From the NCBI RefSeq assembly GCF_000026945.1, contig NC_012865.1, positions 372,001 through 436,000 on the forward strand: 64,000 nucleotides of DNA, written 5' to 3'. This DNA comes from Candida dubliniensis CD36. Taxonomy: Eukaryota > Ascomycota > Pichiomycetes > Serinales > Debaryomycetaceae. Each line of letters opens with the position of its first letter. Position 1 is the first letter of the stretch. Under the pieces are notes generated by a model, which saw only the letters and a program-made list of their open reading frames with translations, was not told the origin of the DNA and did no database searches. A program made the translations under genes and the position numbers. This document shows positions 21,082 to 31,150 of the stretch, piece after piece.

Positions 21082-21276
21082 AAAGTATTAAACAAATATA
21101 ACATTTGCAAATGTTAAATTTTTTTTTTTTGAAATCCTACTTTTCGCAGTCAAGTGCAAGATCAATCTTTCTTTTTTTAATTGCCAAATCCCCTTTGCTA
21201 ACAACTTAAAATACTCTATCATTTTGCTAATAGTACTAAATTTGGCTAGCTATTTTTCAATTCAAGTATTTGTATT

Positions 21277-22851
21277 ATGGGAGGTATAATCCTTCTCACT
21301 GTGTTACTGCCCATTGTGGCATTGGCAGGAACAATACTTGGAGCAATGCTTGTTGTTCCGACTTTGTTATTCAAGCCTTTATTTGATATAACACTTTTGC
21401 TCACCTTATTGCTGCCAATTGGGGTTATTCTTAGTCCTTTACTTATTATTCCCGCTTTATTGGTCAAACCTGTATTTGATATAACAGTATTAGTAACCTT
21501 GTTACTGTCAATTGTGGCTACGATTGGAACAATATTTGCTTCATTAGTTGCACTCCCCACTTTATTGGTCAAACCAGTCTTTGATATAACAGTTTTGTTT
21601 AAAATGTTTGAGTTAGATTCTGTTGTATTGATACTTATTTTGATATATCTAATAGTCAGGCGATCCAGAGAAAACTCTGAGCCAACTCATAATACTATTA
21701 CCAACAATAGCAGTAAGTTACTATCCCTTCCAGATGAATTATTTATTGAAATAATGAGTTTATTGAACCAGCTCGACAAAATGAGTCTCTCACTTGTAAA
21801 CAAGAGATTGAATAGCTTGGCAAGGGTAAGTTTGTTGAGAGTGATTTACGTTAACAATGGAGGCCCAAGAATCTTAATAAGAAGAGAATTCAACACCTTG
21901 TTTTATCTAAACCATACTATAATTACAGAGATGCAATTTAAAGAACTACTCAATTCAGACAAGATACATAATGTCAAAAAGATTGAATTTTTCAGCGACA
22001 TTGTATCATATAAGAATTTAGAACTTTTGTCAAAGAGTAACGTAGTCGTCACTTTCGAACACAAAGAAGGTACCACATTGACAAATTTAAAAGGTAAGTT
22101 ATCTGCAAATGGGTTTTCCGTATTGGACGTTAATGACTTTCTATTGAAAGAGGCTTCAACATCAACTAATTTATCAATAGATTGCAGTGGAATAACTGTG
22201 TTTCGAAAAATATCTCCGAAGTTGATTCTAAAATCTTTGAAATTACGACACATAAACTTGGCAAACTTACTTCTTTATCATAATTTTGAGCCAATTGACG
22301 TCAAAAAGGTATTCTTGGGGTTTGAAGAAAAAACCCCATCAATTATCCCAGTAGCAAAAATATTCAAATTAAACAAAATCGAGTCCCTTGAAATTAGTTT
22401 TGAAACAAAACCATCTGAAGTTGAAATGCTGCAATTTATGTCACAGCTAGTATCGTTAAAACATCTATCCATAATGTCTCAGAATTTCAGATTTGATAGA
22501 GCACTAAACTCTTTGGAACCCAATAGTCTTGAATCATTTCATGTTATTGTCATGGGCAGATATGATACCTTCCTGGCACAAATCGTAGCAGAAATCCTCA
22601 AAAACCAATCAGAATCAATAGGAAGAATATGCTGGTCCAATAGGCGATTAAATGTCAGACAAAAAACATACGGGTTGAATGATTTTGAAAGAGTGTACAA
22701 CGTAGACGCAGTTGCAAAAGATCAAGATATTGCTGAAATCAGAACTTTGTTTAGTAATGGATTTTCCCACTTGAAAAATGTCATTCTGAATGAATCGCAC
22801 TACAAAGTTGATCGAAAGGATTCACATATAGATGTAGTATTGATAAATTGA
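21277..22851 (+). CDS. F-box protein with N-terminal triplicated hydrophobic repeats
   Basis: 524 residues, product not recognised as a named gene. Residues 7-41, 42-72 and 73-107 are three copies of a hydrophobic unit, each starting LT(V/L)L and ending (L/V)KP(L/V)FDIT(L/V)L. A further hydrophobic stretch at about 114-132 ends in RRSREN, so the N-terminus probably spans or lies in a membrane. Each repeat has a CTG (codons 11, 46, 77) at the same place, so a serine. An F-box follows at about 145-185 (LLSLPDELFIEIMSLLNQLDKMSLSLVNKRL). The rest resembles degenerate leucine-rich repeats. By family, the F-box would bind Skp1 and recruit targets to an SCF ubiquitin ligase, here perhaps at a membrane. 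It ends 66 bp from FPG1, converging. Confidence 0.75.
   Translation: MGGIILLTVLLPIVALAGTILGAMLVVPTLLFKPLFDITLLLTLLLPIGVILSPLLIIPALLVKPVFDITVLVTLLLSIVATIGTIFASLVALPTLLVKPVFDITVLFKMFELDSVVLILILIYLIVRRSRENSEPTHNTITNNSSKLLSLPDELFIEIMSLLNQLDKMSLSLVNKRLNSLARVSLLRVIYVNNGGPRILIRREFNTLFYLNHTIITEMQFKELLNSDKIHNVKKIEFFSDIVSYKNLELLSKSNVVVTFEHKEGTTLTNLKGKLSANGFSVLDVNDFLLKEASTSTNLSIDCSGITVFRKISPKLILKSLKLRHINLANLLLYHNFEPIDVKKVFLGFEEKTPSIIPVAKIFKLNKIESLEISFETKPSEVEMLQFMSQLVSLKHLSIMSQNFRFDRALNSLEPNSLESFHVIVMGRYDTFLAQIVAEILKNQSESIGRICWSNRRLNVRQKTYGLNDFERVYNVDAVAKDQDIAEIRTLFSNGFSHLKNVILNESHYKVDRKDSHIDVVLIN
21295..21597 (+). repeat. Three tandem imperfect ~93-105 bp coding repeats
   Basis: Units at 21295-21399, 21400-21492 and 21493-21597 code the three hydrophobic segments of the F-box protein. 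The ends are best conserved at DNA level (TTTGATATAACA followed by T/C-rich codons; TTATTGGTCAAACC in units 2 and 3). Unit 2 is four codons shorter. Confidence 0.8.
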
Positions 22852-22917
22852 CTGTTGGATGTCAACAAAAGTACTCTATATTCTTCCAGTTATCTAGTTT
22901 TTGTACTATAATAGGCT

Positions 22918-24105
22918 CTATTTTTTGATTTTTCTTCGTTTGGTTTTTGTTGCTGTTGTTGTTGTTGACTCTGCTTTTAATAACTTTTGCAACGCTGGAC
23001 AATAACAACTTGTTCTCCCCCCAACTGTTATGTGGTCTAAAATAAGCCCATTTGGGGTTTTTCTTTTCTCTTTTCTGCCCTTGCCCCATCGATGCAACAT
23101 TAGCCAGTCGTCCGGAAACTTAGTCACGTCACCTTCAACTCGAACTGCTTCCTCACACACATAGATCAATGAATCATACAACTTTTGTAGAACAGGATGA
23201 ATATAGTCCAAGTCATTAGGGATCTTACTTGAAATTATTTCATTTGGATGTATGTGAGCTTGAAATAAAACTTCATCAGCTACCCAATTGCCGACACCAG
23301 CAAAGTAGGCCTGATCCAAGAGGAGACTCTTTATCGGTTTCTTTTTGGACAAGACGAGGGAACTAAACTCATCAATAGGTAATCTGGGACGGCCGTGGTT
23401 GTCTGAATCAGGATCTCCAAATACAAATTTCTCTAATTCTTTTGGTGGTACATCAGGCTTACTGTAATCTGGACCTAGGACGTTCAAAGGACTCAACTTT
23501 AATAAACTCTCATCAGCACTAACTTCCAAACCAGAAAGTGATCGAACCCTCGCTAGTCTTCTTGGATCGGAAAATGCAAATTCTAGTTTCTTCTCATTGT
23601 TTTCCAATTCCATATCAAACTTTGTAAACCTTGGGGGCCACTCTTGCTTGACTTCAGCGTCCGGCTCAATTTTACTGTCCTTATATTTAAATCTCTCTAG
23701 CATTTCCAAAACCTTTTTATCGCCGCCATTTTCCATAAATGACAAATGTGACTGAACGTTTCGTAGTTTAACCATTCCAGTCATTCCGAAATGCATAAGC
23801 AAAACATTGCACGTATTGTGGTTGTGTAGTCTTATCCAAAAATACTTGCCATGACGACCCACCGATGTCACGACAGCATTAGTTAAATTTTTCCTCATTT
23901 TGTCTAACTCTTTTTCAGGTTCATTGGTGTCCTTTAGAACAGGGAATAGCAATGGATCATGCATTAAATTCACTTTCGTGATTCGGAAACCCAAAATGTT
24001 TCGTTTCAACAATGCACACACATGTGCAACCTAAATCAAGTTAGTCATCAACAAAATAGTTTAATGCAGTTTAAGGATGAAACGTACCTCCCCAACTTCT
24101 GGCAT
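22918..24105 (-). CDS. FPG1: Formamidopyrimidine/Nei-type DNA glycosylase, two exons
   Basis: The gene is complement(join(22918..24030, 24088..24105)), 376 residues. Exon 1 is only 18 nt and codes MPEVGE; the 57-nt intron has donor GTACGT, a GACTAAC branch point and acceptor TTTAG. The mini-exon matters because Pro2 and Glu3 are the catalytic residues of the Fpg/Nei family, removed if the open frame alone is used. The fold continues with GRHGKYFWIRL, HFGMTGM, a helix-two-turn-helix region (KSLLLDQAYFAGVGNWVADEVL) and a C-terminal GGRTSCYCP segment. As in plant and fungal enzymes the classical four-Cys zinc finger is not intact. The enzyme excises oxidised purines and cuts the abasic site. It shares a 160-bp divergent promoter with VPS60. 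Confidence 0.93.
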
Positions 24106-24265
24106 TGTCGGTTATTCTAAATTATCGTGTTAATCTGGAAGCTGATACAGGGGGAAAAAAAAAAAAACCGTACAAATTCTTGGTGAGATAAATAGTGGAG
24201 AACATTTTTTTTCTTTGGAGATCTTGAAGGCAAAACCAAAACCAAAACCAAAACCAGAGAAGGTT
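24106..24265. promoter_or_regulatory. Compact divergent promoter FPG1 / VPS60
   Basis: 160 bp separate the two ATGs. It includes an A run at 24154-24167 and T-rich DNA, and an AACCAA repeat (six-base units) at 24233-24256 just before the VPS60 start. Both genes' core promoters must fit here. Confidence 0.65.
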
Positions 24266-24922
24266 ATGAACAGATTATTTGGAACGAAAAACACTGCACC
24301 AAAGCCATCATTGAATGATGCAATAAAGGGAATTGATGAAAGAGTGGGGTCTTTGGATGTGAAACTAAGCAAGATCAACTCGGAATTGTCCACATACCAG
24401 CAGAAGATAAGCAGAATGAGAGACGGACCAGGGAAGTCAGCATTAAAGCAAAAAGCAATCAAGTTACTAAGACAAAGAAAGCAGATAGAAGCTCAAAAGG
24501 ACCAGTTAGAGAATCAGTCGTGGAACATGACACAAGCTTCGATGACAACAGATAATTTACAAAATACAATGGTCACAATAAACGCAATGAAAACAGCAAA
24601 TAAACAGTTGAAACAAACATACGGAAAAATCAATATCGATGAATTAGAGGATCTTCAAGATGAAATGTTAGATTTGATTGATAAATCAAATGAACTACAG
24701 GAGGCGCTTCTGACAAGTTATGATGTACCCGATGACATCAGTGAGCTGGAGTTAGATGCTGAATTAGAAGCTCTTGGCGAAGAAATTGATTTTGAAAATG
24801 AAATGGCAGAGAGTGGCATTGGGGCACCTAGTTACTTGAATGACGTGGAACCTGCAACGGCAGATAAGTTACCCACATTCATTGACGAACAACCAGAAGA
24901 AGCACAAAAAATTGCAAACTAG
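24266..24922 (+). CDS. VPS60: ESCRT-III-related Vps60/Mos10 (CHMP5 family)
   Basis: 218 residues from the ATG at 24266, MNRLFGTKN, which matches the Vps60/CHMP5 N-terminus; an open frame extends 17 codons upstream only from a TTG and is not used. The protein is Snf7-like: a basic helical N-terminal half (IDERVGSLDVKLSKINSELSTYQQ is part of helix 1), coiled-coil helices, and an acidic C-terminal half with a short Vta1/Vps4-binding region. It acts late in multivesicular body sorting by binding Vta1 and regulating the Vps4 ATPase. It converges with COQ3, 45 bp apart. Confidence 0.92.
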   Translation: MNRLFGTKNTAPKPSLNDAIKGIDERVGSLDVKLSKINSELSTYQQKISRMRDGPGKSALKQKAIKLLRQRKQIEAQKDQLENQSWNMTQASMTTDNLQNTMVTINAMKTANKQLKQTYGKINIDELEDLQDEMLDLIDKSNELQEALLTSYDVPDDISELELDAELEALGEEIDFENEMAESGIGAPSYLNDVEPATADKLPTFIDEQPEEAQKIAN

Positions 24923-24967
24923 TTTTTTATTACTATTAAATACAAGAAACCATAGGGATGGCAATAT

Positions 24968-25915
24968 TTATTTTACACGTTGTATAGCCATAAAATAGTT
25001 ACCGACATCTGGACAAGATGTAAACTTCCAACCATAAGCAGGTAAATATACACACCCCTTTGTATCAGCTACTCTAAATTCTGTTTTTCTATTCAAATCT
25101 TGTTGCAACCAATCTTTGATTTCGGATTGATTGATATATTTTTCTAAAGTATGGGTTCCAACTGGAACAATTCTCAAAACATGTTCACCCATGAATATAG
25201 TTGTGAACCAGCTCACGAAATCTCTATTGATCGTAGAGAGAAACAACCATCCTCCACTTTCTAATCTTTTCAACCCTTCAAGCAAAACTCTTGAAGGGTA
25301 ATCCACATGCTCCAAAACTTCAAACATAGTGACAATATCAAACTTTTCAGTCTCAGGAATATCTTCAATTGCGTTCAATGCGTACCATAATTTGTCTTTT
25401 AACATGGGGTCCTTTTGTTTATGTAATCTAGCTGCCTCTAACACATCGGCAGACAAGTCAATACCCTTTACACTCAGAACAAAACTCAAACGAGCCATTG
25501 ATTCAGATAATATCCCCCCTCCACATCCAACGTCCAAAACAGTCAAGCTGGAACCATTCAAGATTTCGTCTCTCCTCATTTCTTGGTCCTCATCAATTTT
25601 ATTCTTAATTCCCTGAGGCAACAAGTCCACATTAAAAGGTGGTATATAAACCTCATCATCTGTATTTTCATTGAGCTTCAAGTTTTGTCGAATTGTGTCG
25701 TGAATAAAATCCATTCTCAATAGATTCATTTTATGCAAAATCCTCTGTGGTCCATTGACATCCCACCAACTGGATGCTAAGGCGTTGAAATGTGACATTT
25801 CCGACTCTGAAGTTGATGTCAACCCTCTGGCATTTTGGAAAAGAATTTTGGAGTAATGGAAAGATCGGGAAAACACTAATCGCCTAACCAATGGCGCACA
25901 ATGTATACTTTTCAT
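24968..25915 (-). CDS. COQ3: Coq3 mitochondrial O-methyltransferase of ubiquinone synthesis
   Basis: 315 residues. The first about 30 residues (RRLVFSRSFHYSK) are basic with no acid and look like a mitochondrial presequence. The SAM-binding motif I, VLDVGCGGGILSES, lies at 126-139, followed by the acidic end of strand 2 and FEVLEHVDYP. This matches the UbiG/Coq3 family, which performs both O-methylations on the quinone ring within the CoQ synthome at the inner membrane. The family-typical WWDxxGP motif is present near 50-56. It is divergent from VPS72 across 202 bp. Confidence 0.95.
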   Translation of the reverse strand: MKSIHCAPLVRRLVFSRSFHYSKILFQNARGLTSTSESEMSHFNALASSWWDVNGPQRILHKMNLLRMDFIHDTIRQNLKLNENTDDEVYIPPFNVDLLPQGIKNKIDEDQEMRRDEILNGSSLTVLDVGCGGGILSESMARLSFVLSVKGIDLSADVLEAARLHKQKDPMLKDKLWYALNAIEDIPETEKFDIVTMFEVLEHVDYPSRVLLEGLKRLESGGWLFLSTINRDFVSWFTTIFMGEHVLRIVPVGTHTLEKYINQSEIKDWLQQDLNRKTEFRVADTKGCVYLPAYGWKFTSCPDVGNYFMAIQRVK

Positions 25916-26117
25916 TTGGATAGTAATAATGAAACTGGAAACACCACATCATAATTTTGAAAATTTGATTTTGTAAGTTGTGCGAGACAGAAATGAAAAC
26001 CACCATATTTTTTTATTCTCTGTTAAAAAAAAAAAAAAGAATATCCACACAAGTACGATCAAATACATCATACTATATATCTATTTATCAACATTCGATC
26101 TACACCTACAGTAAGGA

Positions 26118-28403
26118 ATGAGTGATTCAGAGGAAGGAGAAGTTTTTGAAAGTTTAATAGCGACGAGATCCAGGCGGTCCAACGCAGGATTGAGATTGAA
26201 ACAATTAATTGAGTTAGAAGAACAATCGAATGAGATCACGGCAACAACCCAATTTTTAACAGAAGATGATGAAAATGTTAACTTATTATTTCAAGAAGAT
26301 GGAGAGGATGAGGAATTTATTGATGAAGAAATTGATAATGCAAACTTGGATGGAATAGATGAAGAAAGCGAAGAAAGCGGGACTGAAAATGAGAATGTAG
26401 CGAGGAAAAGAAAACACACCTCAAGTGATGATGAAGGAGAAGAAGATGAAATTTCCAATATAAATGCAGACGAAATACTATCAGATTCAGAGCTATCTGC
26501 AACAGATTCAGATGAAAGTGAAGGAGAAAAAGAATTACTAAAACAGGAGAAACTAAAAAAGAAAAGATTGAAGAAACAGAGTTTAATTCCTACTATTAAA
26601 CAACCACTGGTTAAATCATCATCCATGAAGAAGAAACAGAAACGAACACCATTGGTTACAGCAGACTCATTGCTAATGACAAATAGAAGATCATCGTCTC
26701 GAGCCGCAGCCGTAGAAAGCAAGCAAGCTTTAGTAGACAAACTAAAAGAAAGCGAAGCTAGAAGGGCAAAGTATGTGCACATTGAAAGAAAGCAACAAGT
26801 TGAGCTAACGCAGGAAGAACGTCTTGCAGAAGCAGTAGAAACTGAAAAAGCAAACGTGGAATCACTTAACAGATTTCGAGAGCAGGAAATAGTGAAGAAG
26901 GAAAGGCAGAGACAATTGTTGTTGCTGAAACGAATGAAGTTACATAATGTTATAAGGCTAGTTAGTAGTGAGACATTTGTAAAACCAATTGAAGAAGTAA
27001 AGGATGCAAGACGTCAGTACGAACAGTATATGAAAATAAAGAAGAAGCTAGGGAAAAAGAAAAAGAATCAGTTAGCCGAAATGGATTTTCCTACTAGAAT
27101 GCCGTTTACAATTGATTACGATTCACCATATCAAAGGAAGCTATTGGAAGAAAAGAAGGCCCAGCAACAACAAATTGAAATTGAAAAACTTGAGTCAATG
27201 AACGAAGAACTTCACGAGCTTTTAAAGAATGCAGACGAGAAGAAGAATGACAATAATGCAGAAAATGCAGAATCAACTCAACCAAACAACGTGCACGAGG
27301 AAAACCATAACAATACTGAAAGTGACCTGATCAAACTCGAGAATAACACGGAGGAGATTAAAGCAGATGAAAAAGAAAAGATAGCAAAGGTAAATGAAAA
27401 GGCAGAGAGTTTGCTTTCTGAGGCTACACCATCAGATGAGACAGAAAGCACTAAACAACAGACAATTTCAGATCATGCAGTTAATGAAGAGTTGGAAATT
27501 ACCAACCAAACAGAGCATGATATACTTACTCATGATGATCTGAGTGAGGTTAAAAAAGAAGAATATGAACAAGCTAACGAAAATGAGAAAACACTCGTAG
27601 ATAGCGAAAAACCGGATTTGCAAAGTAGCATAACTGACAATCCATTGGATGAAACCAAAAATACAGAAACTATCAAGAGGGTGAAATTTGCTGATGAAAT
27701 AGGAGAGAGTTCCAAGGAGCCCACCCCAGCTGTTGAGAGTACTCATCCACAAGATGAAGAAATATTTGAAGGTCCAGTGCAGCGTGTATCGAGAAACTTG
27801 ATCTACATGATTGAGTTTGATGAAGACGAAAAGGAATTGAGACTCAACCCACTGAATATCAAAAGAATTCTATTTGGAAAGCAATCACTTTTGCCTGCTT
27901 CACGAAGATTCAAAGATGTAAAGACGATACTTAAAATTGGGAAACCAGAAAATCCATATGCAGTGGTAAAAGATCAAAAGCAAAGTTTGTTTGATCCTGC
28001 TTCCAATATAACAGAAGACGATCCAATGTTTGACGATTTGAAAAAATTGCCAAAGTTAGGAGTTAAACAAGACGTGGTAGAAATTGTGGAAGATAAAGAG
28101 GAAACCGAGTCTGCTAATATAGTGTTAAAGACAGAAGCGCCAACTGGGTTATACCTTCCTAATGGCAATAAAAAATCCTGCATGATTTCAGGCACAGAAG
28201 TGAAGTACTTTGACCCTTCAACTGGTATTCCCTATAGTTCAGTCGAAGCATACAAAATACTCAAATCCATTGAACTGGGTCATGTTCCATGGTTGAGTCT
28301 TACGGATGAGTCGAATGATACTGGTAACGTCGAGCTCTACCTAGGATGTAGAGATGGCAGTGTCCGACATGCAGAAGGTGTTCCAGAAGGATTTGATGGT
28401 TAA
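26118..28403 (+). CDS. VPS72: Vps72/Swc2, H2A.Z-binding subunit of the SWR1 complex
   Basis: 761 residues (S. cerevisiae Vps72 has 795). The N-terminal YL1 region begins with a short acidic lead and ESLIATRSRRSNAG, then continues through long Asp/Glu-rich stretches (about 50-150) that bind the H2A.Z-H2B dimer. Basic and coiled regions follow at about 180-360. A Glu/Asn-rich linker runs to about 540. The YL1 C-terminal domain (YFDPSTGIPYSSVEAYKILKSIELGHVPW) is at about 695-725. SWR1 exchanges H2A for H2A.Z at promoters. The gene converges with HCH1, 71 bp apart. Confidence 0.94.
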   Translation: MSDSEEGEVFESLIATRSRRSNAGLRLKQLIELEEQSNEITATTQFLTEDDENVNLLFQEDGEDEEFIDEEIDNANLDGIDEESEESGTENENVARKRKHTSSDDEGEEDEISNINADEILSDSELSATDSDESEGEKELLKQEKLKKKRLKKQSLIPTIKQPLVKSSSMKKKQKRTPLVTADSLLMTNRRSSSRAAAVESKQALVDKLKESEARRAKYVHIERKQQVELTQEERLAEAVETEKANVESLNRFREQEIVKKERQRQLLLLKRMKLHNVIRLVSSETFVKPIEEVKDARRQYEQYMKIKKKLGKKKKNQLAEMDFPTRMPFTIDYDSPYQRKLLEEKKAQQQQIEIEKLESMNEELHELLKNADEKKNDNNAENAESTQPNNVHEENHNNTESDLIKLENNTEEIKADEKEKIAKVNEKAESLLSEATPSDETESTKQQTISDHAVNEELEITNQTEHDILTHDDLSEVKKEEYEQANENEKTLVDSEKPDLQSSITDNPLDETKNTETIKRVKFADEIGESSKEPTPAVESTHPQDEEIFEGPVQRVSRNLIYMIEFDEDEKELRLNPLNIKRILFGKQSLLPASRRFKDVKTILKIGKPENPYAVVKDQKQSLFDPASNITEDDPMFDDLKKLPKLGVKQDVVEIVEDKEETESANIVLKTEAPTGLYLPNGNKKSCMISGTEVKYFDPSTGIPYSSVEAYKILKSIELGHVPWLSLTDESNDTGNVELYLGCRDGSVRHAEGVPEGFDG

Positions 28404-28474
28404 TAACTTATTATGTAATTTAGGTAACTATCCACAAGGTACGTATATACAAATATGTATTTAGTATAGTTCTA

Positions 28475-29018
28475 TTAATCGGTTGCATGTTGAACATCTT
28501 TTGCGTGTGCTTCTAGCAAATCAGGTTGAAACTTCATCAATTTCTCCTTCAAGATTGGTACAAAGTGCTTTCTAATTTCTGATTTTTGAGAGGCTGATTC
28601 TATCTCAAAAATATACTCGTCTTCACCCTGATCATGAACAAATTCAGGTATTACGATTGTTGCTGATATTGTTTCTTCCTCCTCCTCATCGTTTCCCTTT
28701 TTGATAGCTCCAGATAACAGAAACTGTAATCTCATGTCATATATACATAATACCTTTCCCTTTCTTTGAGTCACATCACAATCACCACTGACAGAATCAA
28801 CAGCAGTAACTACAAATCTGAACAGGTCATCTTCATATGCAGTGTCTATTATATTTTCCTTCAAGTAGTCTTTGGACCATGGCAAACAGTTTTTGTCAAT
28901 CCAATGCCTAATCATAATCTGTTAGTATTCTCAAACACCAATAACTGACAAAACTCTACGAATATTACTCTCATTCTATAAATAAAACATACCAGTTGTT
29001 AGGGTTGTGAACGACCAT
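28475..29018 (-). CDS. HCH1: Hch1, Hsp90 co-chaperone (Aha1 N-terminal domain family), two exons
   Basis: The gene is complement(join(28475..28907, 28993..29018)), 152 residues, against 153 for S. cerevisiae Hch1. The 85-nt intron has donor GTATGT, a TACTAAC branch point (reverse strand of 28921-28927) and acceptor TTAG. Exon 1 codes MVVHNPNNW with the Trp codon split, and joining gives NPNNWHWIDKNCLPWSK, the typical Aha1/Hch1 start. The rest is the Aha1 N-domain (GDCDVTQRKGK, YDMRL); there is no C-terminal Aha1 domain, so this is Hch1 and not Aha1. Hch1 binds the Hsp90 middle domain and modulates its ATPase. Confidence 0.94.
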
Positions 29019-29192
29019 GCTTTGCTTTTTTTTTTGAAAGTTACCTCTGCAATAGTAGCCTAGATACTAATGAAGTTTAAAAGTGAAAAATCAGAAAAAA
29101 AAAAAAAAAAAGTCGGAAATTCTGTTGTTTAAGTAAAGGAGAGATAATGGGCAAGAAAAGAAAAAAAGTCTATCAATGCAATTTCTACGACA

Positions 29193-29200
29193 TTCTAGAA
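29193..29200. promoter_or_regulatory. Candidate heat-shock element upstream of HCH1
   Basis: TTCTAGAA, two inverted nGAAn units, lies 175 bp upstream of the HCH1 start. Hsp90 co-chaperones are commonly Hsf1 targets, so the location is sensible. Only two perfect units are visible. Confidence 0.35.
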
Positions 29201-29235
29201 ACACGAGACATTTTTTTAACTGCAAAATCGGTATT

Positions 29236-30768
29236 CTAATCGATACTCCAAGCATAAGGGCTTCTACTTCTAAGATACTCTCCGTATTTAAAAAATAGAA
29301 AGGGGATGGGAATCATAAGACAAGCAAACAAAGCAAGTAAAGTTGTTGCCCATTGAATGCCCAATCCCTTGTACATCTGCAAGCCAAATAAGGGGAAAAT
29401 ACACGACAATACTGAACGAGTCAAACTGTTTGTGGCCATAGCAGAAGCAGCATATAGTCGATAGGCTTCCACTGTGTAGGCAAAGATTGAATTGAAAACA
29501 AGAATTGTTCCTGATCCATAAACTGCAGATCCTATAATAGGGGCAATCCAGTGGATATGTGAATATGATGTCCAGGCAATAATAAACAACCCAATTGGTA
29601 CTACAAAAGCACCAACCATCAATGGTATAAATCTAAATTCAGGTTTAGCAACACCATTGTTTTTTCCAAGCAAAGCAACATATCCTTTGTCAATAAAGTA
29701 TGGTGATATTAAACAGGTGGATACCATTCCCACAACTAAACCAAGGAACGACATCCCTTGTTCACTTATGGTGAAATGGTATACTGTACTGAATATATAT
29801 GGAAATGCAACAAAAAATAAATATACCACTGCCAATGTGAAACCAGTATACAAGTTCAACAATGCTGTCATATTGTCTCTAAGCAAAAGTAATATGGGTC
29901 TTTTCGATGAAGTGAGAACACTTTCATACAAAGTCGTAGTTTGCTTATCTGCTGCTGCATAGTATCTATCATCACCTGTAGTTTTCCTTAATCGTTTAGC
30001 TTTTCTTTGTAAATTCACTGGCTCATACGTTTCAGGAACAAAAAATATTACTGCTAGTAGCAAAACACCAGACCAAATTATAAACACGTAAAATGTCCAA
30101 CGATAATACAAGTGAGTATTTATGAAACCAGATATCAAACTTCCCAAAGATGGTCCAAGAAAAGGGGCAACCGAGTAAAGAATCAACGCAAGACTCAACT
30201 CCTTATTGGCATCCTTGCCTTCCTTTTTCCTAGCTTTGAATAGATCGGCAAACGAGCCACTAGCGACACTCATATAGCTCAGTCCACAAAAGCCCGACAT
30301 AAACCGTCCAAAAACCATAGCCCCAATGTTACTTGTAAAAGCCGTTAGGAATTCAAATGCTATCATGCTTGTTAAGCCACCGATATAAACTATTCTCCTT
30401 CCATGAAATTCACTGATTGGGGACAAAAAACAACCACCAGTTCCTAATCCTAATATGAAAAAAGAAATGTTCAAAATGGCCACTTCGTGGCTCACATTGA
30501 GATGTTCCATGATTTGTGGAGTAGCAAGGGCCACCGACGATGAAATACATGTGACACACACAGATCCAATAGATATTATTCCAACTATGGTCCACTTATG
30601 AACTCTAGACAACCGAGACGCATCCTCTTTATCGTCATTCCCATCAAATGTCACCAAGTAAGGGTCACTTGTCTTATTGATTATCTCTGATTCTATGACA
30701 TCTCGGTTATCAGTAAACGTTGATTCTTCAAGCAAATCTTTATTCTTTTCCTTTTCTATTTCTTCCAT
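29236..30768 (-). CDS. MFS drug:H+ antiporter, 12-TM DHA1 type
   Basis: 510 residues from the ATG at 30768; seven more codons are open upstream but begin with TTG. After an acidic cytosolic head of about 55 residues, twelve membrane segments run to near the end with a long central cytosolic loop (about 240-285). Signature stretches are SSSVALATPQI in TM1, the LGTGGCFLSPISEFHGRR motif A, and LSLALILYSVAPFLGPSLGSLISGF (motif C-like, typical of antiporters). It resembles the fungal Tpo/Flu1/Cyh families that export drugs, polyamines or organic acids by proton exchange at the plasma membrane. The substrate is not known. Confidence 0.9.
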   Translation of the reverse strand: MEEIEKEKNKDLLEESTFTDNRDVIESEIINKTSDPYLVTFDGNDDKEDASRLSRVHKWTIVGIISIGSVCVTCISSSVALATPQIMEHLNVSHEVAILNISFFILGLGTGGCFLSPISEFHGRRIVYIGGLTSMIAFEFLTAFTSNIGAMVFGRFMSGFCGLSYMSVASGSFADLFKARKKEGKDANKELSLALILYSVAPFLGPSLGSLISGFINTHLYYRWTFYVFIIWSGVLLLAVIFFVPETYEPVNLQRKAKRLRKTTGDDRYYAAADKQTTTLYESVLTSSKRPILLLLRDNMTALLNLYTGFTLAVVYLFFVAFPYIFSTVYHFTISEQGMSFLGLVVGMVSTCLISPYFIDKGYVALLGKNNGVAKPEFRFIPLMVGAFVVPIGLFIIAWTSYSHIHWIAPIIGSAVYGSGTILVFNSIFAYTVEAYRLYAASAMATNSLTRSVLSCIFPLFGLQMYKGLGIQWATTLLALFACLMIPIPFLFFKYGEYLRSRSPYAWSID

Positions 30769-30979
30769 CTTGGATGAGAGTTGGCCCAATAGAAAAAAAA
30801 AAAATGAAAGAAAAAACAGGAATCCACTTAACTTTTATTCTAACATGGATAAAGGAATGATCAATAACATAAAAAAGTTTAATAGATTACTAATCAGATA
30901 ATAGGACTGGTCCTTTTTTTTTTTTTGAGGGCTTTTTTAAATGAGCTCCACCACCTAAGATTGGCCCGGAGATTCGCAT

Positions 30980-31000
30980 CGAAGCCGTACCGAGGCTTCG
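30980..31000. repeat. 7-bp perfect hairpin
   Basis: CGAAGCC (30980-30986), a 7-nt loop, then GGCTTCG (30994-31000). GC-rich for this region; function unknown. Confidence 0.6.
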
Positions 31001-31150
31001 CTACACAATTGAAAAATTCTAAAATTATACACGGAATAATAATGGATAAGAAGAAGATTTGAATTGACCAGTTTCTCCAAATCGTCAACAATAGAAAAAG
31101 AACAATTGAGATTATTACCAATATTTCAATAGGCGAACTTACTATTTTGA

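Noticed and set aside
21240..21600. 108-codon minus-strand frame (Asn/Ser/Thr-rich)
   Set aside because: Antisense shadow of the F-box protein hydrophobic repeats.
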